Shown piece after piece: positions 34,978 to 43,595 of a stretch of DNA of 64,000 nt. Both the position numbers and the translations under genes were made by a program. The notes below the pieces were generated by a model. It searched no databases and was not told the DNA's origin. It worked only from the letters and a program-made list of their open reading frames with translations. How positions within the stretch are numbered: the stretch's first letter is position 1; each line of letters starts with the position of its first letter. Source of the DNA: Streptomyces sp. DSM 110735 (GTDB lineage Bacteria > Actinomycetota > Actinomycetes > Streptomycetales > Streptomycetaceae); contig NZ_JACYHF010000022.1 in the NCBI RefSeq assembly GCF_016482685.1, positions 1 to 64,000 on the forward strand, written 5' to 3'.

Positions 34978-35079
34978 CCGCTGCCCCCGGAGGGTTTTCT
35001 CCGGGGACAGCGGCGGCGCGAGGGTCAGCCGCTGCCCCCGGAGGGTTTTCTCCGGGGACAGCGGCGGCGCGAGGGTCAG
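34978..35079. repeat. Perfect 51-bp tandem duplication containing a hairpin
   Basis: Two identical 51-nt copies (34978-35028, 35029-35079). Each contains CCCCGGAGGGTTTTCTCCGG with flanking complementary GCTG/CAGC, a near-perfect hairpin. The second copy overlaps the stop codon of the next gene (stop 35078-35076), so the hairpins follow that stop as a double terminator. Confidence 0.85.
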
Positions 35080-36215
35080 CCCGCCGCGAGCTGCTCGGAC
35101 GTCGGGTCCGGGGGCGTCGTGGGCTTGCGGGGCGGGAAGACCTCGCCGGGAGTCGGGACCGGGCGCTTCGGCTGCTCGGGTTCCGTCGCGGGTCGCTCGG
35201 GCGCTGGCGTTCCCGGTTTCCGGCCCGGCTTGGCGGGGTCCGCCGCGCCGCCGGGGAGCGCCAGGAGGCGGGTCCGGGAGACGGGCAGCTCGATCACGGC
35301 GGGCACGAGCGCGGCGGCCGGAAGCTCCGAGGCGAGGATGGCGGCGGCCGGAACCCCGGGGACCGGGGCGACCGGTGCCGAGAGCACGGACGAGGAGACC
35401 AGGACGGCCGGAACCGCGAGGGGCGGGATGGAGAGGGCCGGAGAGGGGTCCCTGCGCGCCGAGGTGGCCGGGGCGGGGACCGTAGGGGCTGAGGCGGTCG
35501 GGGCCGGGAGGGCGTGCGGCGGGCCCGCGAGCACTGGTGAGTCCGAAGCCGGAGTCGTGGCACACAGTGCCGTCCTGGTCTCCCCTGCGGAAGCGGGAGC
35601 GGCGGAGGGCGAAACGGAAGACGGGGCCGCCGGGGACGGGAGCGCCGCATTCCAGTCCGTGGAGGTCGGCGCCGCCGAACCCGCATCCGTGCGAGCCGGG
35701 GCCGCGACGGGCGCGTCGAAGCTCGCCGGGGACGGAATCCCGGAAGCCGTCCCCGCGAAGCTCGGCGTCGTGCCCGCGCCCGCAGGGGTCGTCGGGGAAG
35801 GAACCCCGGCGGGCACCCGGGGAGCGTGCGGGCCCTGGTGCTGGACCGGGACGCCTCGGCAGTGGGCCAGGAGGGTGGCGGCCTGGGGGTTGCCGCTCAG
35901 TGCCTTGAGGGCGGCCACGTCGTCGGGGGTGGGGCGGTGGCCGGTGTCGAGGGCCTCCGCGAGGAGGGAGAGGTAGCCGGTCGCCGTGGCCGGGAGGGCC
36001 GCTCGGTAGCGGCCGAGGTCGGCCAGCAGGAAGGCGCGAAGGCGCGCCGCTTCGGCCAGCGCGTCGTCGAGCGACTCGGCGAGGCGGAAGCAGTCCTGGA
36101 CGTCCTCGGCCGAGGCGGGTCCGGGGTGGAGGGCGAGGGCGAGGGCACGGCGGAGCACGCGCAGCTCCTCCGCGCCGAACGCCATGCCGCCGCGAGATCC
36201 GTATGGCGTGGGCAT
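35076..36215 (-). CDS. Conserved Streptomyces protein with Pro/Ala-rich C-terminus
   Basis: A 379-aa protein of unknown function. The N-terminal third (about 12-125) looks folded and helical: FGAEELRVLRRALALAL, CFRLAESLDDALAEAARLRA, FLLADLGRYRAALPATATGY. The rest is low-complexity Pro/Ala/Ser/Thr-rich with no TM segment or signal peptide. The start at ATG 36215 (MPTPYGSRGGMAFGAEELR) fits homologues I remember. The C-terminal tail could be a disordered interaction region. Confidence 0.75.
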   Translation of the reverse strand: MPTPYGSRGGMAFGAEELRVLRRALALALHPGPASAEDVQDCFRLAESLDDALAEAARLRAFLLADLGRYRAALPATATGYLSLLAEALDTGHRPTPDDVAALKALSGNPQAATLLAHCRGVPVQHQGPHAPRVPAGVPSPTTPAGAGTTPSFAGTASGIPSPASFDAPVAAPARTDAGSAAPTSTDWNAALPSPAAPSSVSPSAAPASAGETRTALCATTPASDSPVLAGPPHALPAPTASAPTVPAPATSARRDPSPALSIPPLAVPAVLVSSSVLSAPVAPVPGVPAAAILASELPAAALVPAVIELPVSRTRLLALPGGAADPAKPGRKPGTPAPERPATEPEQPKRPVPTPGEVFPPRKPTTPPDPTSEQLAAG

Positions 36216-36313
36216 GGGGCGACGGTACCGGTAATCGGACAAAAGTGACGAAACACATCGTTGTGTCGACGCGTGTCGCCCCCCGGTTACTCCGGCCGGC
36301 GCCGCCCCCCCGC

Positions 36314-37111
36314 TCACCGCCGCGGCACGTTCCGCTCGTAGACCAGCCGCAGCCCGATCAGCGTCAGCCACGGCTCGTGCTCGTCGATCACCGAGGACTC
36401 GCCGAGCACCATGGGCGCGAGCCCGCCCGTGGCGATCACCGTGACGTCGTCCGGATCGTCCGCCAGCTCGCGGGCCATCCGGGTGACCACGCCGTCGACC
36501 TGGCCCGCGAAGCCGTAGACGATGCCGGACTGCATCGCCTCCACGGTGCTCTTGCCGATCACGTTGCGCGGCCGGGCCACCTCGATCTTGCGCAACTGGG
36601 CCGCCTTGACGCCCAGCGCCTCCACCGAGATCTCGATGCCGGGCGCGATCACCCCGCCGACGTACTCCCCGCGCGCGGAGACCGCGTCGAAGGTGGTCGC
36701 CGTGCCGAAGTCGACGACGATCGCCGGACCGCCGTACAGCTCGTTCGCGGCGACCGTGTTGATGATCCGGTCGGCGCCGACCTCCTTGGGGTTGTCGAAC
36801 TGGACCGGGACGCCCGTCTTGACGCCGGGCTCGACCAGGACGGAGGGCACGTCGCCGTAGTAGCGCCGGGTGACCTCGCGCAGCTCGTGCAGCACCGACG
36901 GCACGGTCGCGCAGATCGCGATGCCGGTGATGCCGTCGCCCAGGCCGCTGCCGAGCAGTGGGTGGGTGCCCATCAGCCCGCGCAGCAGCACCGCCAGCTC
37001 GTCGGCCGTGCGGCGCGGGTCGGTGGACACGCGCCAGTGCTCGACGATGTCCTCGCCGTCGAAGAGACCGAGGACGGTGTGGGTGTTGCCGACGTCGATC
37101 GTGAGCAGCAT
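36314..37111 (-). CDS. coaX: Type III pantothenate kinase
   Basis: CoaX phosphorylates pantothenate, the first step to coenzyme A. The 265-aa product has the ASKHA phosphate motif MLLTIDVGNTHTVLGLFD, GADRIINTVAANELYG, VVDFGTATTFDAVS and GGVIAPGIEISVEAL. It lacks feedback control by CoA as a family property. The start is 4 nt from the nadC stop, so it is last in the cofactor operon together with panC. Confidence 0.95.
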   Translation of the reverse strand: MLLTIDVGNTHTVLGLFDGEDIVEHWRVSTDPRRTADELAVLLRGLMGTHPLLGSGLGDGITGIAICATVPSVLHELREVTRRYYGDVPSVLVEPGVKTGVPVQFDNPKEVGADRIINTVAANELYGGPAIVVDFGTATTFDAVSARGEYVGGVIAPGIEISVEALGVKAAQLRKIEVARPRNVIGKSTVEAMQSGIVYGFAGQVDGVVTRMARELADDPDDVTVIATGGLAPMVLGESSVIDEHEPWLTLIGLRLVYERNVPRR

Positions 37112-37115
37112 CCCG

Positions 37116-38099
37116 TCACTCCGCCGCGCGCAGGTCCAGGCCGATGTCCAGGACCGGCGCGGAGTGGGTGAGGGCGCCGACGGCGAGGAAGTCCACCCCG
37201 GTCTCGGCGTACGCGCGCGCGTTCTCCAGCGTGAGCCGCCCGGACGCCTCCAACTGGGCGCGCCCGGCGACGACGGCGACCGCCTCCTCGCACTCCCCCG
37301 GCGTGAAGTTGTCCAGCAGGATCAGGTCGGCGCCCGCGTCCACGACCTCGCGCAACTGGTGCAGGGTGTCGACCTCGACCTCGACGGGCACGTCCGGGAA
37401 CGCCTCCCGTACGGCCTTGAACGCCTCGGCGACGCCGCCCGCGGCGACCACGTGGTTGTCCTTGACGAGAGCCGCGTCGGAGAGCGACATGCGGTGGTTG
37501 ACGCCGCCGCCGCAGCGGACCGCGTACTTCTCCAGGGAGCGCAGTCCCGGCGTGGTCTTGCGGGTGTCGCGGACGCGGGTGCGGCTGCCCTCCAGCAGGT
37601 CGGCCCACGCGCGCGTGGCGGTCGCGATGCCGGACATGCGGCCGAGGATGTTCAGCGCGCTGCGCTCGGCGGTGAGCAGGTCGCGGGTGCGGGCGGTGAC
37701 GGTGAGGAGCTTCTGCCCGGCCTCGACCAGGTCGCCGTCCTCGACGTGCCGCTCGACCTCGAACTCGTCCTCGCAGACCACGGAGAGCACGGCCTCCGCG
37801 ACCCTGAGACCCGCCACGACGCCGGTCTCGCGGGCGGTGAAGTCGCCGGTGGCGCGCGCGTCCTCGGGGATGGTCGCGACGGTCGTCACGTCGACACCGC
37901 CCGCCAGGTCCTCCTGGACCGCGACGTTGGCGATGTCCTCGACCTCGACCGGGTCGAGCCCTGCCTCGGCCAGCAGGTCGGCGAGCGCGGGGTCGAGCCC
38001 GCACTCCAGGTACTCCTCGCCCTCCTCGCCGCCCGCGCCGCAGGCGCAGCCGTCACCGCAGCCGCCGGTGGAAGCGAGGGGAAGGTCTTCGGTGCTCAC
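37116..38099 (-). CDS. nadC: Nicotinate-nucleotide pyrophosphorylase (carboxylating)
   Basis: NadC converts quinolinate and PRPP to nicotinate mononucleotide. The 327-aa product has the family motifs LNILGRMSGIATATRAWADL, RDTRKTTPGLRSLEKYAVRC with the catalytic Arg/Lys, GGVNHRMSLSDAALVKDNH and LILLDNFTP. A Cys/Gly-rich N-terminal stretch (GGCGDGCACGAGG) of about 30 residues precedes the normal fold and is unusual; it may bind a metal. GTG 38099 is the chosen start. It lies 44 nt after nadB. Confidence 0.95.
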   Translation of the reverse strand: MSTEDLPLASTGGCGDGCACGAGGEEGEEYLECGLDPALADLLAEAGLDPVEVEDIANVAVQEDLAGGVDVTTVATIPEDARATGDFTARETGVVAGLRVAEAVLSVVCEDEFEVERHVEDGDLVEAGQKLLTVTARTRDLLTAERSALNILGRMSGIATATRAWADLLEGSRTRVRDTRKTTPGLRSLEKYAVRCGGGVNHRMSLSDAALVKDNHVVAAGGVAEAFKAVREAFPDVPVEVEVDTLHQLREVVDAGADLILLDNFTPGECEEAVAVVAGRAQLEASGRLTLENARAYAETGVDFLAVGALTHSAPVLDIGLDLRAAE

Positions 38100-38143
38100 G
38101 TTCGTCACTGCTCCTGGGGACGCGGGGTGGATGCCGGAGGGTG

Positions 38144-39841
38144 TTACCGGGTCGGGGGGAAGTCTGCGGTCTCGGTGACGCGCTCGGCCAGGGAACGGTC
38201 CGGGCGGAGCGTCACCACGATGTGGCGGCGCCAGTGGTCGTCGTCGCGCTCGGGGCGGTCCTCGCGCCAGTGGCAGCCGCGGGTCTCCTCGCGCAGCCGG
38301 GCGGCGGCGACCAGGACGCGGGCGACGTCCAGGAGGTTGGTCGCCTCCCAGGTGTCCACGCCGGGCTCGGGGGTCTTGCCGTCGGTCTCCAGTGCCTCGC
38401 GCGCCTCGGTGTGCAACTGCCGCAGCCGCTCGGCGGCGCGCGCGAGGGAGTCCGCCGAGCGCAGCACGCCCGCGCCCTCGGTCATGATCCGCTGGACGGT
38501 GAGCCGGTCCTCCGGCGCGAGCAGCGGGTGCGCGGGGCGGTCGGCGTACGGCACGGGGGCGGGCACGCGCGCGGCAAGGGTGCCGTCGGCGTGGGCGGCC
38601 GTGAGGTCGGCGGCGATGCGCTCGGCGTAGACGAGCCCTTCGAGCAGGGAGTTGGAGGCGAGCCGGTTGGCGCCGTGGACGCCGGTGCAGGCGGTCTCGC
38701 CGCACGCGTACAGACCGGGCACCGTCGTACGGCCGCGGTCGTCGGTGCGGACGCCGCCGGAGGCGTAGTGGGCGGCCGGGGCGACCGGGATGGGCTCGGT
38801 GACCGGGTCGATGCCGTGGGCGCGGCAGGCGGCCAGGATGGTCGGGAAGCGCTGCTCCCACATCTCGGCGCCGAAGTGCCGGGCGTCGAGGTACATGTGC
38901 TCGGCGCCCTTCTCCTGCATGCGCCGGGTGATGCCCTTGGCGACGATGTCGCGCGGTGCCAGCTCGGCCAGTTCGTGCTGGCCCGTCATGAAGCGCACGC
39001 CGTCGGCGTCGACCAGGTGGGCGCCCTCGCCGCGCACCGCCTCGGAGACCAGCGGCTGCTGGCCTTCGGCGTCGGGACCGAGGAACAGCACGGTCGGGTG
39101 GAACTGCACGAACTCCAGGTCGCTGACCTCGGCGCCCGCGCGCAGTGCGAGGGCGACGCCGTCGCCGGTGGAGACGGAGGGGTTGGTGGTCGCGGAGAAC
39201 ACCTGGCCCATGCCGCCGGTCGCGAGGATCACGGCGGGCGCGTGCACGGCGCCCACCCCGTCGTGCTGCCCCTCGCCCATGACGTGCAGGGTGACCCCGG
39301 CGGTGCGGCCCTCGGCGTCGGTGAGCAGGTCGAGCACGAGCGCGTTCTCGATGGTGCGCAGCCCGCGCTCGCGGACCGCCTCGACCAGCGCGCGGGAGAT
39401 CTCGGCGCCGGTGGCGTCGCCGCCCGCGTGCGCGATACGGCGGCGGTGGTGGCCGCCCTCGCGGGTGAGCGCGATGGTGCCCGCGTCGTCGGTGTCGAAC
39501 CGGGCGCCGGTAGAGATCAGCCGCCGTACGGCGCCGGGACCCTCGGTGACCAGGAGGCGTACGGCCTCCGCGTCGCACAGTCCCGCGCCCGCGACCAGGG
39601 TGTCGTCCAGGTGCTGTTCGGGTGTGTCGCCCTCGCCGAGCGCGGCGGCGACGCCGCCCTGGGCCCAGCGGGTCGAGCCGTCGTCCAGGCGGGCCTTGGT
39701 GACGACGACCGTGGTCAGTCCCGCCGCCTCGCAGCGCAGGGCGGCGGTCAGCCCGGCCACGCCGGATCCGACGACCACCACGGCGGCCGGGATGGCCCAG
39801 CCGGGGGCGGGCGCGTGCAGTCGTATGCCTGTGCTGGTCAC
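38144..39841 (-). CDS. nadB: L-aspartate oxidase
   Basis: NadB is the FAD enzyme oxidising L-aspartate to iminoaspartate, the first step of de novo NAD synthesis. The 565-aa product has the dinucleotide motif VVVGSGVAGLTAALRCEAAG, RWAQGGVAAAL, GGDATGAEISRALVEA and the covalent-type flavoprotein GETACTGVHGANRLASNSLL. Its ATG overlaps the stop of panC (ATGA, 39841-39838). No nadA is in this window; quinolinate synthase must be encoded elsewhere. Confidence 0.96.
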   Translation of the reverse strand: MTSTGIRLHAPAPGWAIPAAVVVVGSGVAGLTAALRCEAAGLTTVVVTKARLDDGSTRWAQGGVAAALGEGDTPEQHLDDTLVAGAGLCDAEAVRLLVTEGPGAVRRLISTGARFDTDDAGTIALTREGGHHRRRIAHAGGDATGAEISRALVEAVRERGLRTIENALVLDLLTDAEGRTAGVTLHVMGEGQHDGVGAVHAPAVILATGGMGQVFSATTNPSVSTGDGVALALRAGAEVSDLEFVQFHPTVLFLGPDAEGQQPLVSEAVRGEGAHLVDADGVRFMTGQHELAELAPRDIVAKGITRRMQEKGAEHMYLDARHFGAEMWEQRFPTILAACRAHGIDPVTEPIPVAPAAHYASGGVRTDDRGRTTVPGLYACGETACTGVHGANRLASNSLLEGLVYAERIAADLTAAHADGTLAARVPAPVPYADRPAHPLLAPEDRLTVQRIMTEGAGVLRSADSLARAAERLRQLHTEAREALETDGKTPEPGVDTWEATNLLDVARVLVAAARLREETRGCHWREDRPERDDDHWRRHIVVTLRPDRSLAERVTETADFPPTR

Positions 39842-40839
39842 GAGGCGGCTCCGGGGGTTCCGAAGGTGAGTGGGATGTTGTCGATCAGCCGGGTCGAGCC
39901 GACCCGGGCGGCGACGGCCAGGACTGCCTCGCCGGTGAAGCCGTCGCCGATCTCGGTGAAGTCGGCGGGGTCGACCAGGGCGAGGTAGTCCAGGACGAGG
40001 GGCGGCTCGAAGTGGACGCCCTCGTCCAGGATCTGGCGGGCGGCCGCGCGGACGGCGGCCGGACCGCCGGGTACGGCGGTGGCGACGGCGTGCGCGTCGG
40101 CGGCGGCGCGCGACTCGCCTATGGCGCTCAGCGCCTCGGCGCGCGCCTGCGTGGACGGCACCTCGCGGGCGCGGGCGCGCAGCGCCTCCTGGGCGGCGTG
40201 CCGGTCGCGTCCCGCGAACAGCGCGCGGGACAGCGTGAGGGCGGTGAGGCGCTCCTCGGGCGAGAGGTAGCGGTTGCGGCTGGAGAGGGCGAGACCGTCC
40301 TCCTCGCGGACGGTCGGCACGCCGACGATCTCCACGCCGAAGTTGAGGTCGCGCACCATGCGCCGGATGAGGGCGAGCTGCTGGGCGTCCTTCTGGCCGT
40401 AGAGCGCCACGTCGGGGCGGGTGAGGTGGAGCAGCTTGGCGACGACGGTGAGCATGCCGTCGAAGTGCCCGGGGCGCACGGCGCCCTCCAGGCGCTCGCC
40501 CATGGGGCCCGCCGAGACGCGGACCTGGGGGGCGCCGCCGGGGTAGACCTCGTCCACCGAGGGCGCGAAGACGGCGTCGGCGCCCGCGCGCCCGGCGAGC
40601 GCGAGGTCGGCGTCCAGGGTGCGCGGGTAGCGGTCGAGGTCCTCGCCCGCGCCGAACTGGAGCGGGTTGACGAAGACGGTGACGACGACCTCGCCCTCGG
40701 GCCCGGCGATCGCGCGGGCGGCGCGGATCAGCGTGGCGTGGCCCTCGTGCAGGGCACCCATGGTCATCACGACGGCACGGCGACCCCGGCGCACGCGCGC
40801 GTGCAGATCGTCGGCGGTGCTCAGCAGGGTGGTGGTCAT
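39838..40839 (-). CDS. panC: Pantothenate synthetase
   Basis: PanC joins pantoate and beta-alanine with ATP. The 333-aa product has the nucleotidyltransferase motifs MGALHEGH, VFVNPLQFGAGEDLDRYPRT, YGQKDAQQLALIRRM and the KMSK-like LALSSRNRYLSPEER. It overlaps its neighbours on both sides by ATGA (with DUF2520 upstream and nadB downstream), so all three should be translated as a unit. The longer frame to 41268 lies antisense-style inside the upstream gene and is rejected. Confidence 0.95.
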   Translation of the reverse strand: MTTTLLSTADDLHARVRRGRRAVVMTMGALHEGHATLIRAARAIAGPEGEVVVTVFVNPLQFGAGEDLDRYPRTLDADLALAGRAGADAVFAPSVDEVYPGGAPQVRVSAGPMGERLEGAVRPGHFDGMLTVVAKLLHLTRPDVALYGQKDAQQLALIRRMVRDLNFGVEIVGVPTVREEDGLALSSRNRYLSPEERLTALTLSRALFAGRDRHAAQEALRARAREVPSTQARAEALSAIGESRAAADAHAVATAVPGGPAAVRAAARQILDEGVHFEPPLVLDYLALVDPADFTEIGDGFTGEAVLAVAARVGSTRLIDNIPLTFGTPGAAS

Positions 40840-41792
40840 CGGGCGTTCCCCTCGGGGCCGTTCGTTCCGTTCGTTCCGCCGGGGCCGTCGGCGGTGGGGG
40901 CGAGCGCCCCCAGCAGGTCCTCGGCCAGCTCGGGCTTGAGCAGCCCGGAGGCGAGGGCGCGGTCGGCGGTGGCGCGGGCCATCGCGAGGTAGCCCTCCAC
41001 CGTGTCCGGCGCGTGCTTCCTGAGCTGGTCGAGGTGGGCGGTGACCGTGCCGGCGTCGCCGCGCGCGACCGGTCCGGTCAGGGCCGCGTCGCCGGAGCGC
41101 AGCGCGTTGTCCAGGGCGGCGCCGAGCAGCGGGCCGAGCATCCGGTCGGGGGCGTCGACACCGGCGGTGCGCAGCAGCTCCATGGACTGCGCGACCAGGG
41201 TGATCAGGTGGTTCGAGCCGAGGGCGAGGGCGGCGTGGTAGAGCGGGCGGTTCTCCTCGGCGATCCACTCGGGCTCGCCGCCCATCTCGATGACCAGCGC
41301 CTGCGCGGCAAGCCGCAGCTCCTCGGGCGCGGTGACGCCGAAGGAGCAGCCCGCCAGGCGCTGTACGTCCACGGGGGTACCGGTGAAGGTCATCGCCGGG
41401 TGCAGCGCGAGGGGCAGCGCGCCCGCGCGCAGGGCGGGCTCCAGGACGGAGACGCCGTACCGCCCCGAGGTGTGCACGAGGAGCTGGCCGGGGCGGACGG
41501 CGCCGGTCTCGGCGAGTCCCGTGACCAGGCTGGGCAGGGCGTCGTCGGGGACGGTCAGCAGGACCAGGTCGGCGCGCTGGAGGACCTCGGCGGGCGGCAC
41601 CAGCGGCACGCCCGGAAGCATCGCCTCGGCGCGCCTGCGGGAGGCGTCGGAGACCCCCGAGACGGCGACCGGGACGTGCCCGGCGAGCTGGAGGGACGCG
41701 GCCAGCGCGGGGCCCACGCGTCCGGCGCCGACGACGCCCACGGTGAGCCGCGCGGGGCGGTCCTTGTTGTCTGGCTGGTGGACTGTACTCAC
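40836..41792 (-). CDS. Rossmann-like/DUF2520 oxidoreductase, candidate ketopantoate reductase
   Basis: A 318-aa protein with an N-terminal NAD(P)-binding motif VGVVGAGRVGPALAASLQLA and a helical C-terminal DUF2520 domain (FGVTAPEELRLAAQALVIEM, YHAALALGSNHLITLVAQSM, LGPLLGAALDNALRSGDAAL). The family is related to 6-phosphogluconate-dehydrogenase-like reductases; the PanG-type ketopantoate reductase described in Francisella is, as I recall, of this family. Coupling to panC by ATGA makes ketopantoate the leading substrate. The gene heads the DUF2520-panC-nadB-nadC-coaX operon. Confidence 0.85.
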   Translation of the reverse strand: MSTVHQPDNKDRPARLTVGVVGAGRVGPALAASLQLAGHVPVAVSGVSDASRRRAEAMLPGVPLVPPAEVLQRADLVLLTVPDDALPSLVTGLAETGAVRPGQLLVHTSGRYGVSVLEPALRAGALPLALHPAMTFTGTPVDVQRLAGCSFGVTAPEELRLAAQALVIEMGGEPEWIAEENRPLYHAALALGSNHLITLVAQSMELLRTAGVDAPDRMLGPLLGAALDNALRSGDAALTGPVARGDAGTVTAHLDQLRKHAPDTVEGYLAMARATADRALASGLLKPELAEDLLGALAPTADGPGGTNGTNGPEGNAR

Positions 41793-41953
41793 GCGACCGT
41801 GGCCTTCCCGTTCCAGTCCGCTCTGGGTACCGGACGATTTCTCGTCATGTTAACGCTATCCGGGGACGCGGCTCCGGTTGTCCACAGGCTGTGGGCGGCG
41901 GGGGCGGAAAACTCCGGTGCCCGGGGGCGGGGGCGCGGGGCATCATCGGCCGT

Positions 41954-43192
41954 ATGACGGATACGGCGGGGCAGGACGGCGCGGGCGGGTTCGGGGACGC
42001 GGGCGGGTTCGGGGACGCGGGCGGGTTCGGGGACGCGGGGCAGGGCGCCTGCGAGGAGCCCTCGCTGCGGGAGCGGCGTGCGGCGGCGCAGCGCGGGGCG
42101 CGGCGGGTGCTGTCGCGCGCGGGCTGGCGGGGCACGCTCCGCGAGCGCCTGGCGCACCTCCAGGAGGCGGCGCCTGGGGTGTACGACCTGGACGAGCCCG
42201 CGGACGTGTACGGCGACCGGGTCGTGGCCGCCCTGGAGGAGCGGGTGGCGGCGCTGCTCGGCATGGAGTCCGCCGCGTTCTTCCCGACCGGGACGATGGC
42301 CCAGCAGGTGGCCCTGCGCTGCTGGGCGGCCCGTACCGGCAACCCCGTCGTCGCGCTGCACTCCCTTGCCCATCCCGAGCGGCACGAACGCCATGCGCTC
42401 AGCCAGGTCGCGGGGCTGCGGCCGGTGATCCTGACGACCGAGCACCGCCCGCCCACGGCAGCCGAGGTCGCGGAGTTCCCCGAGCCCTTCGGCACGCTGA
42501 TGCTCGAACTCCCGCTGCGGGACGCCGGGTTCCTGCTGCCGACCTGGGAGGAGCTGACGGCGACCGTCGAGGCGGCGCGCGAACGGGACGCGGTGGTGCA
42601 CTTCGACGGGGCGCGTCTGTGGGAGTCGACCGTCCGCCTCGGGCGCCCGCTGGAGGAGATCGCGGGGCTCGCCGACAGCGTCTACGTGTCGTTCTACAAG
42701 TCCCTCGGCGGCTTCGGCGGCGCCGTGCTCGCCGGTCCCACCAGCCTGATCGAGGAAGCCCGCACCTGGCGGCACCGCTACGGCGGCAACGTCTTCCAGC
42801 AGTTCCCGACCGCCCTGTCCGCCCTCGCCGGTCTGGACCGCGAACTCCCCCGCCTCCCGGAATACGTCCAGCACGCGCGCGTGGTCGCCACCGCCCTGCG
42901 CGAGGGTCTCGCCTCCGCCGGTCTCCCCTGGTCCCGCGTCCACCCCGAGGAACCGCACACCCACGAGTTCCAGGTCTGGCTCCCCTGCGCCCCCGACACC
43001 GCCGCGGAGGCGGCGGTCCGCCAAGCCGAGGAAACGGGCACGATGCTCTTCGCCAACGGCTGGGACACGGCGGGTCCAGACCTCGCGGTCACCGAGGTGA
43101 CGGTGGCGGAGGCGGGTCTCGACTGGACGGCGGAGGACGTGAAGCGAGCGGCGGTGGACTTCGCGGAACGGGTACGGCTGCCGCGGGGGTGA
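41954..43192 (+). CDS. Threonine aldolase-like PLP enzyme (beta-eliminating lyase family)
   Basis: A 412-aa fold-type I PLP enzyme. Motifs: YGDRVVAALEERVAALLGME, FFPTGTMAQQVALRCWAARTGN, HFDGARLWES and the PLP lysine in VYVSFYKSLGGFGGAVLAGP. Low-specificity threonine aldolases split L-threonine to glycine and acetaldehyde; the true substrate is not known. The N-terminus has three exact GGFGDA repeats (residues 11-28), absent from the fold and probably disordered. The ATG at 41954 is the chosen start. Confidence 0.88.
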   Translation: MTDTAGQDGAGGFGDAGGFGDAGGFGDAGQGACEEPSLRERRAAAQRGARRVLSRAGWRGTLRERLAHLQEAAPGVYDLDEPADVYGDRVVAALEERVAALLGMESAAFFPTGTMAQQVALRCWAARTGNPVVALHSLAHPERHERHALSQVAGLRPVILTTEHRPPTAAEVAEFPEPFGTLMLELPLRDAGFLLPTWEELTATVEAARERDAVVHFDGARLWESTVRLGRPLEEIAGLADSVYVSFYKSLGGFGGAVLAGPTSLIEEARTWRHRYGGNVFQQFPTALSALAGLDRELPRLPEYVQHARVVATALREGLASAGLPWSRVHPEEPHTHEFQVWLPCAPDTAAEAAVRQAEETGTMLFANGWDTAGPDLAVTEVTVAEAGLDWTAEDVKRAAVDFAERVRLPRG

Positions 43193-43283
43193 CGCTGGAC
43201 GCACCCCCGGCCGGTCGGCCACGCACGGCACCGTCCACTTGCCCACGGACGTCCGCCGCGCGCCCCGCGCCCGCGCGGGAGAC

Positions 43284-43496
43284 TCACGGCGTCCGGGGAC
43301 GGCGCCCCGACCGCCCGACCAGCACCGCGCGCCACCGCCCCCTCGCCGGACGCCCCGCCAGGACCGCCCGGAAGCGGCGGCGGTCGCGGACCGTGCGCAA
43401 CAGGGCGAGCACTCCGGTGCCGAAGGCAGGCGGTTCGGGGGCGGCGCGCGTCCGGGCTCGGTACGTGTCGAAGAGGTGCTGTTGCGTGATGCTCAT
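43284..43496 (-). CDS. Small basic protein, divergent from ArsR/DUF5937 gene
   Basis: A 70-aa frame: MSITQQHLFDTYRARTRAAP, then a Pro/Gly stretch and a basic helix-like half (RTVRDRRRFRAVLAGRPARG). I recall similar short proteins next to ArsR-type regulators in Streptomyces, but no function is known. It is 99 nt from the divergent regulator gene, leaving room for a shared promoter. No good ribosome-binding site is visible at ATG 43496. It could also be a chance frame. Confidence 0.5.
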   Translation of the reverse strand: MSITQQHLFDTYRARTRAAPEPPAFGTGVLALLRTVRDRRRFRAVLAGRPARGRWRAVLVGRSGRRPRTP

Positions 43497-43595
43497 GGGG
43501 TCACGTTGCTCCGCGGGCGGAGACGGCGTCCCGTCGATTGACGGTCCGGGTCAATCCATCGCCGAACCGCCGGAGGCACCCGGCACGATGGGGTC

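Noticed and set aside
33951..35492. 513-aa plus-strand and 715-aa minus-strand frames across the 128-bp array
   Set aside because: The repeat period is not a multiple of three and the frames run into unrelated genes; best explained by absence of stop codons in GC-rich repeats.
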